DNA of 64,000 nucleotides from Pogostemon cablin (lineage: Eukaryota; Streptophyta; Magnoliopsida; Lamiales; Lamiaceae), in contig CM043005.1 in NCBI GenBank assembly GCA_023678885.1, positions 2,242,814 through 2,306,813 of the forward strand. Direction: 5' to 3'. The position numbers and the translations under genes are program-made. The notes beneath the pieces were generated by a model. The model searched no databases, was not told where the DNA came from, and was given only the letters and a program-made list of their open reading frames with translations. The first letter of the stretch is position 1. Every line of letters begins with the position of its first letter. Shown here one piece after another: positions 10,746 to 23,219 of the stretch.

Positions 10746-11390
10746 TTACCTCATGTTTAATTCCTTCTGTTCGAAAAAGTATTTTAAGCTCTTGTGATCA
10801 ATATAAATTTGACATTTTGCTCCATACAGATAATGTCTCCAAATATTCAAGGCATGTACCACCACTGTCAATTCTAAATCATGAGTTGGATAGTTTTGTT
10901 CATGGATCTTGAGTTGTCTAGACCCGTAGGCAACTACTTTATCACGTTGCATCAGAACACATCCCAATCCTTGCTTTGAAGCATCACTGTAAATGACAAA
11001 TCCTTCTGTCCTATCAGGAATTGTCAGTACAAGTGCAGTGACCAATTTCTGTTTAAGAAGATTGAAACTCTTTTCACACTCTTCCGTCCAATAGAACTTA
11101 ACTTCTTTGCGAGTTAATCTCGTCAAGGGTCCTACAATCTTCAAAAATCCCTCAATAAATCTTCTGTAATATTCGGCCAATCCAATAAAACTCTATATTT
11201 CTCCTACATTCGTAGGTGTCTTCCATTTCTCTACTATTTCTACCTTGGCCGGATCCATCTCGATTCCTCGAGTTTATACAATGTGCCCAAGAAAGACAAC
11301 TTTGCCTAACCAAAACTCACATTTCTTGAATTTGGCATACAACTTTTCTTTTCTTAGTGTCTCTAGAATGATTCTCAGATGTTCTACATA
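10746..11390 (-). pseudogene. Gypsy RT thumb and RNase H
   Basis: After an in-frame stop at 11391-11393 the same protein continues with LRKEKLYAKFKKCEFW. The frame 11180-10746 then gives LAEYYRRFIEGF, TRLTRKEVKFYWTEECEKSF, and the RNase H segment FVIYSDASKQGLGCVLMQ with IYIDHKSLKYFFEQKELNMR. At least two further stops lie between 11390 and 11180. This is the standard gypsy RT-to-RNase H order. Confidence 0.88.
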
Positions 11391-12524
11391 TTATTCTCGA
11401 TCTCTAGAATACACTAAGATATCATCAATGAACACGATCACGAATTTGTCCAAATATGAGTGGAAAACACGATTCATCAAATCCATGAAAATTGTTGGAC
11501 CATTGCTAAGTCCAAAAGGCATTACCACGAACTCATAATGCCCGTAACGTGTTTTAAATGCAGTCTTCGAAGTGTCGCTCTGCTTGATTCGCACTTGATG
11601 ATATCCAGACCTCAGATCTATCTTGGAGAATATGCTAGCACCGCCCAATTGATCAAATAGATCCTCAATTCTTGGCAAGTGATACTTATTCTTGATGGTA
11701 AGTTTATTCAGTTCTCGATAATCGATACACATCCTAAATGAACCATCTTTCTTCTTTACGAACAAAACAGGTGCTCCCCAGGATGAAACACTAGGGTGTA
11801 TGAAACCTAAATCCAAGAGTTCTTGTAACTGGATCTTCAATTCTTGCAATTCCTTTGGTGTCATTCGATAAGGTACTTTTGAGACTAGTGCTGCTCCCAG
11901 TACTAGATCGATTGTGAATTCTACTTGCCTTTCGAGTAGCAAGCCTGGTAAGTCTTCAGGAAACACATCCTCGTATTCTCGCACAATATGAACATCCTTT
12001 ATGCTCATCTTTTTGCCTTCACTTTTCACGATGTTCACTAAAAATGCTTGATATCCCTCTTTCTTCATCATTTTGATCGTTTTCATTGCAGTTATAACTC
12101 GCGGTACTACTTCAGCTTTTGCTCCGTGAAAAGTAAATTTCTCATCTCCTGGGAGTTGGAACTGTACTTCTTTTTCACGACATCTTATTACAGCATGATT
12201 AGCTCTAAGCCAATCCATCCCTAAAATTATATCAAAATCTTTCATCTCAATTACGTGAAGGTCTGCAAGTAAGACTATGCTATTCATCCCTATCTTCACA
12301 TTCTTGCACATTTTCATAGTTCGGATTGAGTTACCCGAAGGTATACTAACCTCAAGAGTTAATTTGTCTAACTCCTCACAATTATTTTCTATTTTCTTAT
12401 ACATCTTAGCAGATATGAATGAATGAGTGGCTCCCGTATCAAAAAGTATAAAAGTAGGAGTGTCAAATACTGATAGCATACCTGCCATTGTTTCTGGTTC
12501 TTCCTCAACTTCTTGCTGTGTCAA
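11391..12524 (-). CDS. Gypsy protease and reverse transcriptase (377 codons open)
   Basis: This is the longest open frame of the gypsy element. The retroviral-type aspartic protease motif DTGATHSFIS starts near residue 29. The linker REYEDVFPEDLPGL is near residue 185. The RT domain shows YRMTPKELQELK, WGAPVLFVKKKDGSFRMCIDYRELN, LRSGYHQVRI, and the catalytic FIDDILVYS at about residue 365. It stops prematurely right after the FIDD motif. The lost gag C-terminus upstream has been replaced by a second, diverged protease-RT linker (12505-12940). Confidence 0.9.
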   Translation of the reverse strand: MTQQEVEEEPETMAGMLSVFDTPTFILFDTGATHSFISAKMYKKIENNCEELDKLTLEVSIPSGNSIRTMKMCKNVKIGMNSIVLLADLHVIEMKDFDIILGMDWLRANHAVIRCREKEVQFQLPGDEKFTFHGAKAEVVPRVITAMKTIKMMKKEGYQAFLVNIVKSEGKKMSIKDVHIVREYEDVFPEDLPGLLLERQVEFTIDLVLGAALVSKVPYRMTPKELQELKIQLQELLDLGFIHPSVSSWGAPVLFVKKKDGSFRMCIDYRELNKLTIKNKYHLPRIEDLFDQLGGASIFSKIDLRSGYHQVRIKQSDTSKTAFKTRYGHYEFVVMPFGLSNGPTIFMDLMNRVFHSYLDKFVIVFIDDILVYSRDRE

Positions 12525-12996
12525 CTTGTGAATTTACACACTCATCATCTAGCAACTCTTGTAACTGTATCTTCAATTCCTTCAGTTCAGCTGGTGCCAT
12601 TCTGTATGGCTTAGATATAGGGGTCATTCCTGGTTGTAGCTCAATAACAAACTCTATTTCCCGGTCTGGTGGCAAACCTGGAAGATCATCTGGAAATACC
12701 TCCAGATATTCCCGAACTATTGGTACATCATCGAGAACTGGACATTGCTGCCCCTCAACATTCATTACACTCACTAGATACCCCTCACAACCACTTTCCA
12801 ACAACCGTTTTGCTTTTTCTGCTGCTATCATCGAAAATCTGAAGCTTTTCTTGATTCCAACAAAAGTGAATGGTTCTCCCCTCAATGGCTGAAAGGTGAT
12901 ACTCTTCGAGAGTCTTGGTATGTCCGTAAGCCTCCCACCAGAAATCAACTTCACCCACGAATTGAAAAATAGCTCACGCAATCTTCTGTGCATCAT
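12505..12996 (-). pseudogene. Second, diverged gypsy protease-RT linker fused after gag
   Basis: The frame carries REYLEVFPDDLPGLPPDREI, then KPYRMAPAELKELKIQLQEL. It is homologous to, but distinct from, the linker in the downstream frame (REYEDVFPEDLPGLLLER and PYRMTPKELQELKIQLQEL). It sits between gag and protease, where gag's zinc knuckle should be. The likely source is recombination between two related gypsy elements, either template switching or unequal exchange. Another frame here continues gag as FIDCNDAQKI and FQFVGEVDFWWEA up to about 12940. Confidence 0.75.
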
Positions 12997-13285
12997 TGCA
13001 ATCGATAAAAGTAAAAATCTTATCCAATGACCTTAACTATTTCTCAGCTTCCGTAGGGTCCTTCGTCCCATTGAAGGTTGGTGGATTGAAACGTCGGAAT
13101 TGTTCAATTACCAAAGTTAGCTCATTTCTAGGAATAGTTTCTGGTGGTGGTGGTGGTCGTGCAGAGTTTGCGTGAAATTGTTGAGCCAATCCTCGAAGGA
13201 TTGTCACTAAATCATCTCCGGGGTCACCATAAATGTTCTCAAGATTCTCATTTGTAGGTAGGTTTTGTGGTCTTCTCCGACTCAT
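12940..13285 (-). pseudogene. Gypsy gag N-terminal part
   Basis: The frame starts MSRRRPQNLPTNENLEN and runs through FRRFNPPTFNGTKDPTEAEK to a stop where the family has a tryptophan. It is followed by LRSLDKIFTFIDCNDAQKI. These are the typical retrotrans_gag blocks of plant gypsy elements. The nucleocapsid CCHC finger is missing because of the fusion described at 12505-12996. The start lies about 155 bp inside the primer-binding site. Confidence 0.8.
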
Positions 13286-13440
13286 GCTCTGGTCAAAATA
13301 TTACTAATATTATATATTGGTATATAAATAAAACACACATGAAAATTCTAAAGTGTAGTCACGTCATAGTCATAGAATAGTCAATCCTAGGGTATGGTAT
13401 AAAATTTTAAGTTAGGTACTTGAGCAAGCCTGAAATAGAC

Positions 13441-13453
13441 TGCTCTGATATCA
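13441..13453 (-). promoter_or_regulatory. Gypsy primer-binding site (initiator tRNA-Met type)
   Basis: On the minus strand it reads TGATATCAGAGCA right after the LTR end. It differs at one base from the common TGGTATCAGAGC primer site complementary to plant initiator tRNA-Met. Confidence 0.8.
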
Positions 13454-14719
13454 TGTTATAACGCCCCAAGTTACGCTATGGGGTTGAGACGCTACTAGAT
13501 ATACAATTCCCAATATAATAATAAAAGGGTCGAGAATGCACAGCGGAAATAATATAAAAATCCCCAAAACGATAATATAATAAAGTAAAAGTTACATAGA
13601 GATTATTACATATTAGCGTCTACTCACCCGAGTAGAGTGAAATATCCAAAATAAGTACGTTCAGATTATATATCTGAAATAAAGTTCTTAATAAAATACT
13701 AAAATATAAGACATAATATAAAGTCCTCTATGGGCTTGGGACATCTGCAGGGGCCTCTTTATCTTCTAAACCTTGTTCTGAAAATCAATAAGGCGTGAGC
13801 GTCTAAAATACACTCAGTGGGTTAACTTTAATGATTGCATAGTTAGAATTAAATATCCACGCCAAATATACTATAAAATGTAACATATGCCAATTCAATC
13901 AAATAATTTTGCACATTGTCGTTCGATAACTAAATGAAAATATTTTAAATCAAACTGTCATTCGATAACTTGTGTTAGTTGCTATATGTGCACCAGGCCA
14001 TCACCCCAGTACGATGTTAGCATACTTTGAAATATATTTTAGTACTGAACTGATGTAGCCAGTAACTTGTGTTAGTTGGTATATGTGCACCGAGTCGTCA
14101 CCTCGTACAAGTGTTAGTAGAAAAATATTTGTCATCGAACTAAAAGCACACATGACACATAACATTACATATCAGTAACACATATCACATCTTAACATAG
14201 CAATCATGACATAAAAATGTAGCACTCGGAAAAGAGTGAAAGTTACCCACACCTTGGACTTCTTAGAGATAGTTGGTCAGATTAAACTTGCTCGTTTGTC
14301 TCAGATATGCCTGCAAGGGTATACTAAACTGAGTTCTACTTATAATAATAATTCCTATTACTAAAACTAAATTTTTTATTTTATTATATACTTAAATAAA
14401 CTAATTATTAACGTAAGAAAATATAAATAAATAAATAAATAATCGTTAAATAAAATGAGTTAAAAATAAAATAATAAATAGAAATACGTACTTTAAAATT
14501 TTAAAAATAATAATTTAACAATCATAGTTTACAATTTTAGTAACAAATCGTAACATTAAAAATATGGATACAAATGACATTAATTTTATTAAAAACGGAT
14601 ATTAAATAAAAATTTTATACTTAAAATAGGATTAATAGTAAAATTATAAATTAACACTTATATAAAAAAATATTAAGTTAAATATATAATTAGGACATTA
14701 ATATTTAATTTAATAAAAT

Positions 14720-14750
<31 letters not shown>

Positions 14751-14759
14751 GTAAAAAAA

Positions 14760-14821
<62 letters not shown>

Positions 14822-14930
14822 CGTGAACAGCTATTGCATGCGCCGTTGACGTCAGAAGTTTAAGTTCTGAATTTTGATTTTTTATTTTTTTATATATTTA
14901 TAAATTGCAATCAAGTCTCTGTGTGTGTTA

Positions 14931-14990
<60 letters not shown>

Positions 14991-15172
14991 GGGTTGAAAA
15001 GGTAAAATTCACTGTATGATCTAATCAAATCTCCTCCACTTGATCTCCAAGCTCTAACTTATGTATGTGTGCTTACGTATGTGTGCTTATGTATGTGTGT
15101 TTTATCCAATTACAATAGACATGTGTTTAAATGTAATATATATTTATATATATAATATCATATGCAACTTGT

Positions 15173-15216
<44 letters not shown>

Positions 15217-15271
15217 TAATAATATATATAATAATAATAATAGTAATAAGACATATACCGTGGGTATTATA
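13454..15271 (-). repeat. 5' LTR of the gypsy element
   Basis: On the plus strand it starts TGTTATAACGCCCC next to the primer-binding site and ends GTGGGTATTATA. Its outer half is a direct repeat of 5980-7160. Inside are (AT)n runs (14767-14819, 14932-14983, 15179-15214). It also has a tandem duplication of about 95 bp starting near 13967 and 14061 (AACTTGTGTTAGTTG...TATATGTGCACC). The last base pair TA replaces canonical CA, a likely decay mutation. Confidence 0.8.
14767..14819. repeat. (AT)n microsatellite
   Basis: About 53 bp of AT dinucleotides in the gypsy 5' LTR, at the point where the truncated partner LTR begins. Confidence 0.97.
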
Positions 15272-15316
15272 ATATGTTTAATTTTTCTTTGTTTTATGAG
15301 TCTCTTTTCAATTTAG

Positions 15317-15399
15317 CTTCAAGAATTTGAGGTTCCGTCCCCCTCACCACTACCTATGCTCATGCCTATGAATGATCAACCTATACAGTCTCTATTAGG
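15317..15399 (+). pseudogene. Possible exon of a disrupted host gene
   Basis: A plausible acceptor (TTTTCAATTTAG) is followed by an open stretch beginning LQEFEVPSPSPLPMLMPMND and a plausible donor (TTAG|GTAATC). It lies between the gypsy LTR and the Harbinger and was not assigned to a family. Since SR-protein and mL41 pieces resume beyond the Harbinger, it may belong to the same rearranged block. Confidence 0.3.
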
Positions 15400-15990
15400 T
15401 AATCATGTATGTCAACATAAAGCCATATACTTAGGCCCTCCCCAATGGGAGGTTTTTTGATGAGGTGGAACTTCAAAAAACCTTGAGGGAGAGGTTTTTT
15501 CCATTGGGGGGTGGCTTGGGTTTTTTGACAGGTTTCATGGATGAAACCTGGGTTTTTTTAGAATTGGGAGAGTGGGAGAAGAGAGAGTGCGGTCCACAGC
15601 TTCACAACATTGAGCGTGAGGGACATTGGTGAGTGGAGCAGAAATTTGGGTGGGTCCCACGCATCATCCATCACTTTTACTTTTGCTTTTCATTTTTTTT
15701 TAAATTTTTGACACATAATTAAAAAAGTATGGAAAGTTCTTGTCTCATGCCTGCCTCCCAGCAGGTTAACGTTGGTGCTTTCATTTTTTTTTTTAATAAA
15801 TCAAAACTCATATATGACTGTTTATCTCACTGAAAAAAAATATGACCGTTGTCATTATTATTTTTATTATTTAATTTCTCCCTATAAATATATCATTCAC
15901 TTCATTTTTATAATACACCATATTATATTATCAATTCCAAATTCAAATCTAATACATCATATATTTTCTTCTTATCCAAAAAAATAAAAA

Positions 15991-17189
15991 ATGGATAAAG
16001 ATTCGTGGATGCATTTCGGGTTCAATTCTTCAAATTCTGGTGAAAATTCAATGCCTCAAAATATGAGTTATCGTCCACGTGCCAATTTCTATCCTCAAAA
16101 TCCGAATTTTCCAACTAATCCTCCGATAAATTTTTCGAGTAATTTTCCACCCCAAAATCTTCCAACTACTTTTTCGAATTTTCCAGAAGGTAGTTTCCCT
16201 CAATTAAATTCTTCTAATGCATATGGCGCACCATTTTTCATGTATCCAAATCCCTATATGTCTCCTCATTCTCAATACGGATTTCGTCCGTCAATTCCCA
16301 CAAATTTATCAGATACAGACAGAGACACCGCATCTCCAAACTCTCAGCGTTCATTTTTCTCGTCTCAATTCTCTCCACCAGGATTGGAGCGGGTAAATCT
16401 TGCTGCTGACTTTGAGGACGCCGAAGATCCACCAACAGTTCCTAAAAAGAATTTTTATTCTTTTGATGAAAATACTCTTCTCGCGAGATGTTGGCTCGAT
16501 ATCAGCACGGACCCCATTGTCGAAAACGATCAAAAGTCCAAGCAAATGTGGATTCGGATCGCCGGGGCTTACAACACTAACCGTTCAGAGGACATGATAT
16601 CTAGGACTCCCGATAAATTGAAGTCACATTACTACGCTCTACAAAATTGTTCAATTGTTGCTACAATCAAGAGAAAAAGACCTGGGGGAGTGGGTGCAGT
16701 GATGCTGATATTGAAGACAAAGCGAATGTTCAATATAAAGTGAAGCATGGTTCCAATTTTTTACAAATCAAAGCTTGGAAAGTATTGAAAGAAAGTCCAA
16801 AGTTATTCGATCCAGATGGTGTTGTTCGTAGTTCAAAAAAGGCAAAAGTCTCGGCGAGTGGAGAGTATTTTGTATCTTCAAACACTTAATCGGAAGTTGG
16901 AGATGAAGGTGATGAGGAGCCCCTTCGCCCTATGGGAAGAAATGCAGCAAGGCGACTCGGGAAGGAAAAAGGAAAAGTAACTGCATCGGTAGGAGAAAGT
17001 GATAGAGCTCTTGAGAAAAGGCTTAAGAACTTGGAAGAGCAGCTCAAGACAAAGAACGAAGGAATTACTAAGATTGCCAGACATAAAGATTACAAGATAC
17101 TCATGAAAGATACCTCGAACATGACAGAGGATCAACTACTTATCCATCTCCACGCTGTGGATCTAATCAAGAAAGAATGGGGGCTGTAA
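15991..17189 (+). pseudogene. Harbinger accessory protein (trihelix/Myb-like, NAM-associated C-terminus)
   Basis: The first ATG gives an N-terminus rich in Asn, Pro and Phe (about 130 residues), then a trihelix/SANT-like block (ENTLLARCWLDISTDP, SKQMWIRIAGAYN, LKSHYYALQNC). After a frameshift near 16645 come FNCCYNQEKKTWGSG and a Lys-rich coiled region (ALEKRLKNLEEQLKTKNEGI) ending at a stop at 17187. An in-frame TAA at 16887-16889 is the second lesion. This is the family often annotated as glutathione S-transferase T3-like or NAM-associated, known to partner PIF/Harbinger transposases for DNA binding and nuclear import. Confidence 0.85.
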
Positions 17190-17800
17190 ATTTGAAGAAT
17201 TAGTAGTTGTATTTTTCAGCATTGTAATGTTAGTTAATGTATTTCGCTTCGTATGAAAACTCATCAATGTATTTCTTTTCGTTTTGAAAATTAGCCGTTG
17301 TGAATCCACAGGTTTATTTAATGAAAACACACCGGTGTGTTTTAGTGAAAACTATCTTTTAAAATAGCCGTTGTAAAATAGTCGTTGTAAAACTAGCCGT
17401 TATAAAACTAGCCGTTGCAAAAATCTACTCTATTTAAATTATGTAATTGAGTTGTTGGAACTCCTACCTGAGGCCAATACACTCATAGAATCTCTTTATC
17501 CTTCCATTTCTTTCATTCTCTCAAACATGTCTTCTTCTTCTTCTTCTGAAAATGATAGTTTTCTTGAGTACATATTTGATAACACGATAGAGGAAGAAAT
17601 AATATCAGTACTGAAAAAAAAATATGAGTTACGTAGTGGTGTTGGATCTTCTGCTGGTGGTGCCAGAAAGCGAAGAACATACGTGGACCGAAATCGTGAA
17701 GCGGGGCACGCAAGACTCTATTGCGACTACTTCTCTGAAGATTTGATATACGAAAGCGAGACATTTCGCCGTCACTTCCGTATGTCGAGAGAGTTGTTCT

Positions 17801-19005
17801 TGTTGGGCAATTGGATCGTGCGGTTCAACGTGATCCGTTAGGATTAACAGGCAAACAAAATCAGCGGAAGCAATAAAATTGTTTACCGTACTTCAGGGTT
17901 GATGTAGAGTCTGAATCGTTGCAGAAGAACCACCTCTAGATCTTCTGCTGTATATCCCAAGTCGAATCCTGCTGTTGTGTGGGCAACAATCCGCAGGATT
18001 CTCTCAATCTATTCCTGTTCTCTCCTCTCAGTCAAATGAGGCTCTGACTCAGGTTTAACAGGAACTGAGATGACTTATATAGTTGGGCTACAGCAGGGAC
18101 CAGGAGGAGAAATTGGGCTGGGCCTCAATTGAATTTAATTAACCAAGCTTAGCCCAAAGCTTTTAATTAAATCCAATAATAATAATATAGTCCACTAAAA
18201 TATTATTATTGCACTACCCGTCCAATCCCAAATTATGTTCTGGGCTCCTTCTTATTATGAGCCCGAAAGTCTCCCCATGTTTAAGATATACAATGCCCAT
18301 TAATCAATTAAGTTACTGACAACTCAAATTAATTAATATCTCATCCGAGAGTAGTACCACTCAACCTTATTATCATGCCGGAAATTAATCCACTTGCAAG
18401 ATTTACATGATAAACCTTATGAGCTCCTCAAGGGGACATCATCAACCTATGACGGACATGGATTCCTTCTACAATCAACAGCACACCATAGATACAGCAC
18501 TACTTCCCAACTCACCGAGTTTGTTGATTTAATACTTATAAATCTCACCCATTGATGAATCAAAGAAATACATACTGCCCTACGTGTCGAGGTTATTGTA
18601 TAGGGATTAAGAGCACGAACTTCCATAATAACAGAGATCAAGTTCTTCTATAAGTCAGTATAAGTCGAACGATCTCAGGCGGTCCTACTCAATACACACA
18701 AGTGCACTAATGTGATTCTATAGCCAAGACAAGCTAATACCAAACCACACTACAACCATACCGATAGAGAGTCCCCGTCTATCTCAGTTGTGAGCATCTG
18801 TTTATACTTTATAAGGAAACCGATAATATGATCTTCCGCGTGTTGTCGCACAACATATTATCTACAGTATAAAGTAAATGGACTATTGCATCATGCATAT
18901 AAAATAAATTATAAGATGCAATCATATGATCAATGATTCTCATTTCAAATATATTGTTATAACATTGTTCATACTAAAGCTAGACTTTTAGTATACAATC
19001 CAACA
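17801..19005 (-). repeat. Cop1 3' LTR
   Basis: Reads TGTTGGGCAATTGG to AATCCAACA on the plus strand, TG..CA type. It is identical to the other LTR except near 17876 (G versus A) and near 17994 (A versus T). It holds several GGGCT/GCCCA motifs. Confidence 0.97.
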
Positions 19006-19020
19006 ATCTCCCACTTATAC
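19006..19020 (-). promoter_or_regulatory. Cop1 polypurine tract
   Basis: The minus strand reads AAGTGGGAGAT directly before the LTR start TGTTGGATTG, the usual plus-strand priming site of plant copia elements. Confidence 0.9.
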
Positions 19021-22000
19021 TAAAAGACTATGCTGTCATGTTTACTGCCATACATCTGATTCCCTCTTCCACTACACGACCATTAAAAGCTCTCGCCTTA
19101 AGGTCCTTGTAAATGGATTTACTAGGTCATCATCCGATGCAATCTAGTCGACAACAACCTTCCCCTCATCATACGATTTCTCGTAATAGGTGGTACTCGC
19201 GCTCCATGTGTTTAATTGCCTTATGGACTTGTGATTTCTTCAAGTTTGCAACTGCACCAATATCATCAATGTAAATTGTGATTACCTTGGACAAACTTAG
19301 AAATACTTCAAAGTCCATCTTGAAGTCTCTAGAGTCATATAGATACTTTGGCTGCCTCATAGGCTCCAATTCATCATCTTTCCATGATGGAGTCCGGAGT
19401 CTGAAATATATTTCTATATAACACTCCTCCACATTATGACTCTACTTCTTAAGATTAAACACATAACCTTTGAGGTGAATTTACTGCCGTCCAATCTGAC
19501 TAAAAATCCAAATCTACGTAATCCACAAGAAGCAGTGAATCTGTCCAGTAAGTGTATATATGATAACCAGTCCTTCTCAGGCACTTCATATATATCTTAC
19601 CACAGTTCATCATTCTTGTTCCGGGTTACGTTGATACCTTCTGTTCATGTGTTCAGCAACACAGATATCCAACTTCGTTCATAGCATTCTTTAGATTAAG
19701 CTTCCTTATTCGCCGAAGCATAAGGAACCGCTTTCATCTACTATATCTTCTTCTTGTGTCTCAAAGACACATTCACTTAGATAAATTTACATGCTAAACG
19801 AGTATGGACTGTATCATTTTATGAAACTTGAGATAAGCATAACATCCTTTCTTGTGATCCGTATTACCGTGATCAAAAGGATGTATTTTGCCTTTCTTAA
19901 GTCCTTCATCACTACCGCTTTATTAAGCGTACCCATACGCCCGATAATACTCTTTCATTGTCTCCAATGAGCAAGATACTATCTACGTATAGTACAAGAA
20001 ACACCACCACGTTTCCGTCACTCTTTACAACACATAAGACTCATCCGCTCATTGATTTAAATCCATGCCACTGGATTATCTAATCAAAACAGATACTTCA
20101 CGATCTTAAAACTTGCTTCAGTCCATCGCTGGACACTTTTAAGCTTAGTATCAAAATGCTATTAGTACTTTGCAATGAATTACTCTGGTTGCTTCACATA
20201 GATGTTTTCCTCAAGACTTCCAATCAGGAAAGCTGTCTTGACATCTATTTGCTGTCCCTCATAATTTAATATGAGCAGCAATAAATAAAAGAATGCGGAT
20301 CAATTTAAGCATAGCTACCAGCGAATATGTTCCCTCATAATCGAACCATTTCTTTCTGAGTACATCTTTTCGCAACAAGCTTTGCTTCTAAGGTTTTCAC
20401 CTTTCCATATGATCCTCTTTTATTTCCTTTGACCCTTGCAATGGCTTTTACACCATTTAGTGGTCATACAAATTCCCAGACTTAATATAGAATCCGTAGA
20501 TTCTATTTCAACATGCATTGCAACTTACTAAGATTCCGCATTTTCATCTTGTAGTGCTACGTCGTGTCCGTGGGACAATACCATGTTCACTAGGGATCAA
20601 GTCTCACGACTCTCCCAAAACATATATTTATGGGTTGTCATACAACCCTCCCACTACGACAAGGCACTACATGTAATTGTGTATCAGACGTGACACGCGT
20701 TGCAGTTTACCTTGTGGTATATCCTCTTGTACACTTGGTACTTATACTTAGTGTTTTCCTCTTACTTCCTTTAGAACAACTTATACATGGTTTCGTGATT
20801 TATTACATAGTCCTTTTCCAAAAATCTAGTTATTGTGTTAACAATTACCCTTCGATCTTTTGGACTAAATAAATCACCCTTCATTTTTCTAGGATATTCC
20901 ATATACAGACAAAGGTTTCACGAATTACTGTATCTAGGGCATATCCATAAAATGAATTTAAATTTTCCAAATAATTCATCATCTATCTAATCATAACCAT
21001 AAGAGCCTTATTCCTTCTACCCACCACACCATTCAGCTGGGGCATGACCGGTGTAGTCAACTTGAGATTTAATCTCAACTTCCGATCAATAGCTCCTAAC
21101 TATCCCAAGAGGTATTCGCCATCATGATTGAATCGTAATGACTTAATATATTTTTCATGACGCTTCACTGTACCAGCCTTACAATTCTTGAATTAATCAA
21201 AGAACTTAGACATGCAGTGCATCATATAAATATATTGGTTTTCAGAATAATTTTCGAATATTCATAACCACCTCTCGCCTGGATAATATTAGGTTCGCTT
21301 GAATCAGAATGAACTAATTCCAACATATATATCTTTGGCTCTACACCCCACAGCCTTGAAAAGGCAGTTAATCATTTTTACTTCCAAGCAGGACTCGCAA
21401 GTCTGATAGTTTCCACTTCAGATAAACCTTACGGTCTATCGGCTATCAACTTTGAATCCTACTCAAGTAAAATGAATTAGTCTTAGACGCCAAATGTATA
21501 TTTAGTTCATCTCCGAAGGTTCCTTTCTCTTACTCATATTAGAAGATGCATTATTTAATTACAATTTATTGCATCTGTGGGATGTACATGATTCAAGAGT
21601 ATACTTATTATCCACCAACGTACTTTAACGGGTTATAACCTCATTCCTCATTACTATGACCATGTCATTTAAATGAAATGAAGTGTCCATCCGTTAATGC
21701 ATAGAAACTGAAATTAAATTCTTTCCATGAAAACGTACGTAAAGATAATTTCTCATAATCAATCATTTATTCCTATCATAAGATAGATAAATAACTCCCA
21801 CTGCAATAGCCACTACCTTCGTAGTTTTACCCATGTCATAACTATCTTATCCTCACTCAGTAATAAACATTTAGTGATTCCAGTATCTACACACTTCGTG
21901 TTAATAGATGCCATCACTAATCATGTTTAAACAACTAGTGAATAAGATATTAAACTTGTTCACTTTATGATGAAAATGGCTTTCCTTTGCCACATGTTTT

Positions 22001-22100
22001 GTCAGAAGTCTCCCACCATATACATCCTCTAGTATTTCAGGTAGAACTTTCTCAAAACATCAAGGCTAAACATGGAGAATAAAATTGATCTAGGTTTCCC
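19021..22100 (-). pseudogene. Cop1 pol remnant (integrase, RT, RNase H), multiply frameshifted
   Basis: Nearest the 3' LTR is an RNase H tail (GAVANLKKSQVHKAIKHMER, YHLLREIV). Further in, the RT active-site block reads LVLYVDSILLIGDNE, where copia has YVDD; the second Asp is replaced by Ser (codons at 19978-19989). No frame exceeds about 90 codons, so this copy cannot make a polyprotein. Cop2 keeps YVDDILLIGDNE at the same place (49938-49949). Confidence 0.8.
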
Positions 22101-22789
22101 TTTCAATTTATACTCCAAGCTTTTCCAATTCATTCATCAAATTCTATCATGATCTTGCGCTTTTTAAATTACTCAAGTATCTGAAGAGTTACATGAGTTC
22201 ATCATATTTCTATGATCCTCTCATCTCTTCACTAAAGACTTTAATAGGCATCATGAGCCGTCCTTTGAGAGAACACATGTATTTTCTTAAGCAGTAATTT
22301 TCAAAATTAAGATTCTTTTCTAATCAGTTAATTTGGACAAGTAAATATAATTTCTTTTAGTTAACAATTAGTGAGACTAAAACTATTCGAAATACAGAGA
22401 ATCACGATTAAATTTACTGATCAAAACTTCGAATTTTATCCTTTTATATTGTTTCCCTCAAAACAATATAAAATAAAATTCACCGACATCTCAAGCACCG
22501 TGAGTCTGCAAGCCACGTTAGTGTGGACGTTTACAAACCCGAACATTTACAAGAGAAGGTTTTACCCATTAATTTCATTTGTCAACCTAACTTTATGACA
22601 AAATAATTAATAGTCGGTTACTCTTTAGCCATGCAAATAATAGCAGTGACTCCGTTGGGGAGGATACTAATTATTTACACCTAAGTGTACACCATTATTT
22701 GATCTCAAGTCCACTGCGCGAGCTTATGTGCCTTACAGTTGGAGAAGTACACACGCGCTCGGGTAGCTTCCTACAATCATCAATTATAA

Positions 22790-22985
22790 GTTTATACCAG
22801 TGTACCGCACACAAACTCATCCGTTAGGGAGGAAGGCCTATGCCAACACGCAAGTTTATGTGCCACATTACAAACAATAATTATTTATGAAGTCTGTACC
22901 AGTGATCCGTGAATAAACTCATCCGTTAGGGAGGAAGGCCTATGCCAACACGCAAGTTTACTCACATCACTTACAAACCAATAAT
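22790..22985. repeat. Tandem duplication in the Cop interior, period about 115 bp
   Basis: The block with ACTCATCCGTTAGGGAGGAA and CCTATGCCAACACGCAAGTTTA occurs twice in a row. A diverged pair sits at the same place in Cop2 (53935-54125), so the duplication predates the split of the two elements. Confidence 0.8.
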
Positions 22986-23219
22986 GGAGGCCGCGGGAAT
23001 TTATTACCAATCACCTCTCCCACTTAGTTATTTAATTACCGAGGGTTTTAACATGCATATAATATTCCAGAATAAAATATACATTTTAGCATGCTTCTAT
23101 TAACAGCAATTTAAATAAATAAATCACATAGAACATGCCTTTCTCATATACAACAATAATTGACAATTAAATCAATTAATCAGTTATATAACATTAATTA
23201 ATTGCATAAATAGTGGATT

